Below are positions 6,405-7,568 of a stretch of DNA of 7,568 nt, piece after piece (within the stretch, counting starts at the first letter, position 1; each line of letters begins with the position of its first letter). The position numbers were made by a program, and so were the translations under genes. The stretch is from Methylococcaceae bacterium (lineage in GTDB: Bacteria; Pseudomonadota; Gammaproteobacteria; Methylococcales; Methylococcaceae), in contig JAJRDJ010000417.1 of assembly GCA_028678445.1 (NCBI GenBank), forward strand, positions 1 to 7,568, written 5' to 3'. Below the pieces are notes generated by a model that had not been told where the DNA came from, ran no database searches, and was given only the letters and a program-made list of their open reading frames with translations.

Positions 6405-7568
6405 TTAATCCCTCAAACGTGCGGCAAAACGGTTGAACAAGGTCTCCATCACACTGGCCACCGCTGCATCGACGCGAGCGTCGACCAGGGTTTCGGTCTC
6501 ATCCTGAAGGACCAGTCCCAAAGCCACGCTCTTCCTTCCTTCCTCGACACCCGGTCCACGATAAACATCGAACACCACCACCTCGCGCAACAGGCTGCGG
6601 ACCTGCTGGCGGGCCGCTTCGAGCAAATACCCCACCGCCACCGCTTCATCAACAATGACGGCGATATCACGGCGCACCGAGGGGAATTTGGAGAGCGACG
6701 TAAACCGGGGCACTTCCCGGCCCAGCAGCACCGTCTGATCCAGCTCCACCAGGAACACCCGCTGATCGAAGCCCAGCTGCTTTTCCAGTTGGGGATGCAG
6801 CATTCCAATCCAGCCTAGCGGCTCGGAACTCAGGAGCACTTCGGCAGACTGGCCGGGGTGGAGGGCCGGATGGTGCGCCACCGTGAAGTTCAGCCAGCCA
6901 GACCTCCCGGTCAGCGCGACGATGGCCTCGACATCGGCCTTGACGTCATGGAAATCCACCGGCCTCGGCGCCTCGCCCCATTGCTCGACTTGTAGCGGAC
7001 CCAAGGCCAGCCAAGCTATGGACTTCCGCTGCTCCAGGCCCTCGCTGGACGGAATGAACTTGAGACCGCTCTCGAACAAGCGCACCCTGAGCTGCTGCCG
7101 GTTGGAATTTTTGATGGCCGCATCGAGCAAGCCCGGCCAGAGGCTGGTACGCATCACCGCCAGTTCTGCAGAAATCGGATTTTTGAGCGCTAGCGGTTCA
7201 ATGGCGGGCTCGACGAGTTTCTGTAGGCCAGCCTCAACAAAGCTGTACGTGATCGCTTCCTGATAGCCGCGGTCCACCAGCACATCCTTGACCCGCCCGA
7301 GATCGAGCACGGCCTCGGAGACCGGCGGCATGGCGGCGGAGAGGGTCGGATGCTTCCGGGGCAGATGGTCATAGCCGTACACCCTTCCGATCTCCTCGAT
7401 CAAATCCGCTTCGATGGCGATATCGAAACGAAATGCAGGGGGAACCACCCGCCAACCCTCGGGATGGGCTTCGGGCTTCATCCCGAGACCGGTGAGAATC
7501 CCGGCCACGCGGCTGGCGTCGATATCGAGACCCAGGATGCGGCGGATGCGCTCGGCGCGCAGCAGCAC
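6405..7568 (-). CDS. pheT: Phenylalanyl-tRNA synthetase beta subunit, C-terminal half (partial)
   Basis: The frame is open from the right edge of the window to a TAA at 6405-6407, giving the last 388 or so residues of a roughly 790-residue protein; the true start is outside. Visible parts, numbered from the edge, are the B5 domain (about 5-70) with RIRRILGLDI and the RFDI-IEADLIEEIGRVYGYD core, a catalytic-like core domain (about 85-285) including the RTSLWPGLL and GMLHPQLEKQLG segments, and the anticodon-binding FDX-ACB domain (about 292-387), which starts at SKFPSVRRDIAV. The beta subunit pairs with PheS to charge tRNA(Phe); it holds the editing site (not in this fragment) and tRNA contacts. 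ihfA follows 3 bp after the stop, as in many gammaproteobacteria. The apparent first codon GTG at the edge is an internal valine, not a start. Confidence 0.97.
   Translation of the reverse strand: MLLRAERIRRILGLDIDASRVAGILTGLGMKPEAHPEGWRVVPPAFRFDIAIEADLIEEIGRVYGYDHLPRKHPTLSAAMPPVSEAVLDLGRVKDVLVDRGYQEAITYSFVEAGLQKLVEPAIEPLALKNPISAELAVMRTSLWPGLLDAAIKNSNRQQLRVRLFESGLKFIPSSEGLEQRKSIAWLALGPLQVEQWGEAPRPVDFHDVKADVEAIVALTGRSGWLNFTVAHHPALHPGQSAEVLLSSEPLGWIGMLHPQLEKQLGFDQRVFLVELDQTVLLGREVPRFTSLSKFPSVRRDIAVIVDEAVAVGYLLEAARQQVRSLLREVVVFDVYRGPGVEEGRKSVALGLVLQDETETLVDARVDAAVASVMETLFNRFAARLRD
6411..6414 (-). promoter_or_regulatory. Ribosome binding site of ihfA inside the pheT 3' end
   Basis: GAGG on the - strand lies within the last codons of pheT, 9 bases before the ihfA ATG. 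It supports the chosen start and shows that ribosome loading for ihfA depends on sequence coding for the PheT C-terminus. Confidence 0.6.

Noticed and set aside
5590..6408. Long + strand open frame (272 codons) opposite argC and ihfA
   Set aside because: It spans two certain genes on the other strand and its translation is low-complexity shadow sequence with no domain.

Overview
The window looks like an ordinary chromosomal segment from a GC-rich (about 60% by eye) Gammaproteobacterium or close relative. The main pointers are a recognisable IhfA (IHF alpha) directly behind pheT, a PrmB that is distinguishable from PrmC, a prmB...aroC neighbourhood, and an HcaT-like MFS gene behind aroC, an arrangement I recall from Pseudomonas. 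I cannot name a genus from the sequence. There are no RNA genes, CRISPR arrays, IS elements, phage genes or integration scars that I can support.

Layout. Positions 1-1080 (+ strand) hold the 3' end of argD followed by argF, two steps of arginine biosynthesis. The rest (1099-7568) is on the - strand. Read in its own direction, from right to left, it runs pheT (3' part, cut by the window edge), ihfA, argC, prmB, a TesA-like SGNH-hydrolase lipoprotein gene, aroC, and an MFS transporter gene. The - strand genes are very tightly packed: 3 bp pheT-ihfA, a 4-bp ATGA overlap ihfA-argC, 4 bp argC-prmB, about 29 bp prmB-SGNH gene, 81 bp SGNH gene-aroC, 30 bp aroC-MFS gene. This suggests one long transcriptional unit, with the only plausible internal promoter space just upstream of aroC. 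The MFS gene and argF converge with 18 bp between stop codons and no visible hairpin/T-tract terminator.

Function. The - strand unit combines tRNA charging (PheT), nucleoid architecture (IhfA), arginine synthesis (ArgC), ribosomal protein L3 methylation (PrmB), an envelope esterase-like lipoprotein, chorismate synthesis (AroC) and a transporter. ArgC, ArgD and ArgF work in the same pathway, yet lie in opposing transcription units about 4 kb apart.

I found no convincing new biological system. The points most worth a second look are the insertion of argC into the pheT-ihfA unit with translational coupling, and the lipoprotein form of a TesA-like hydrolase sitting between prmB and aroC.
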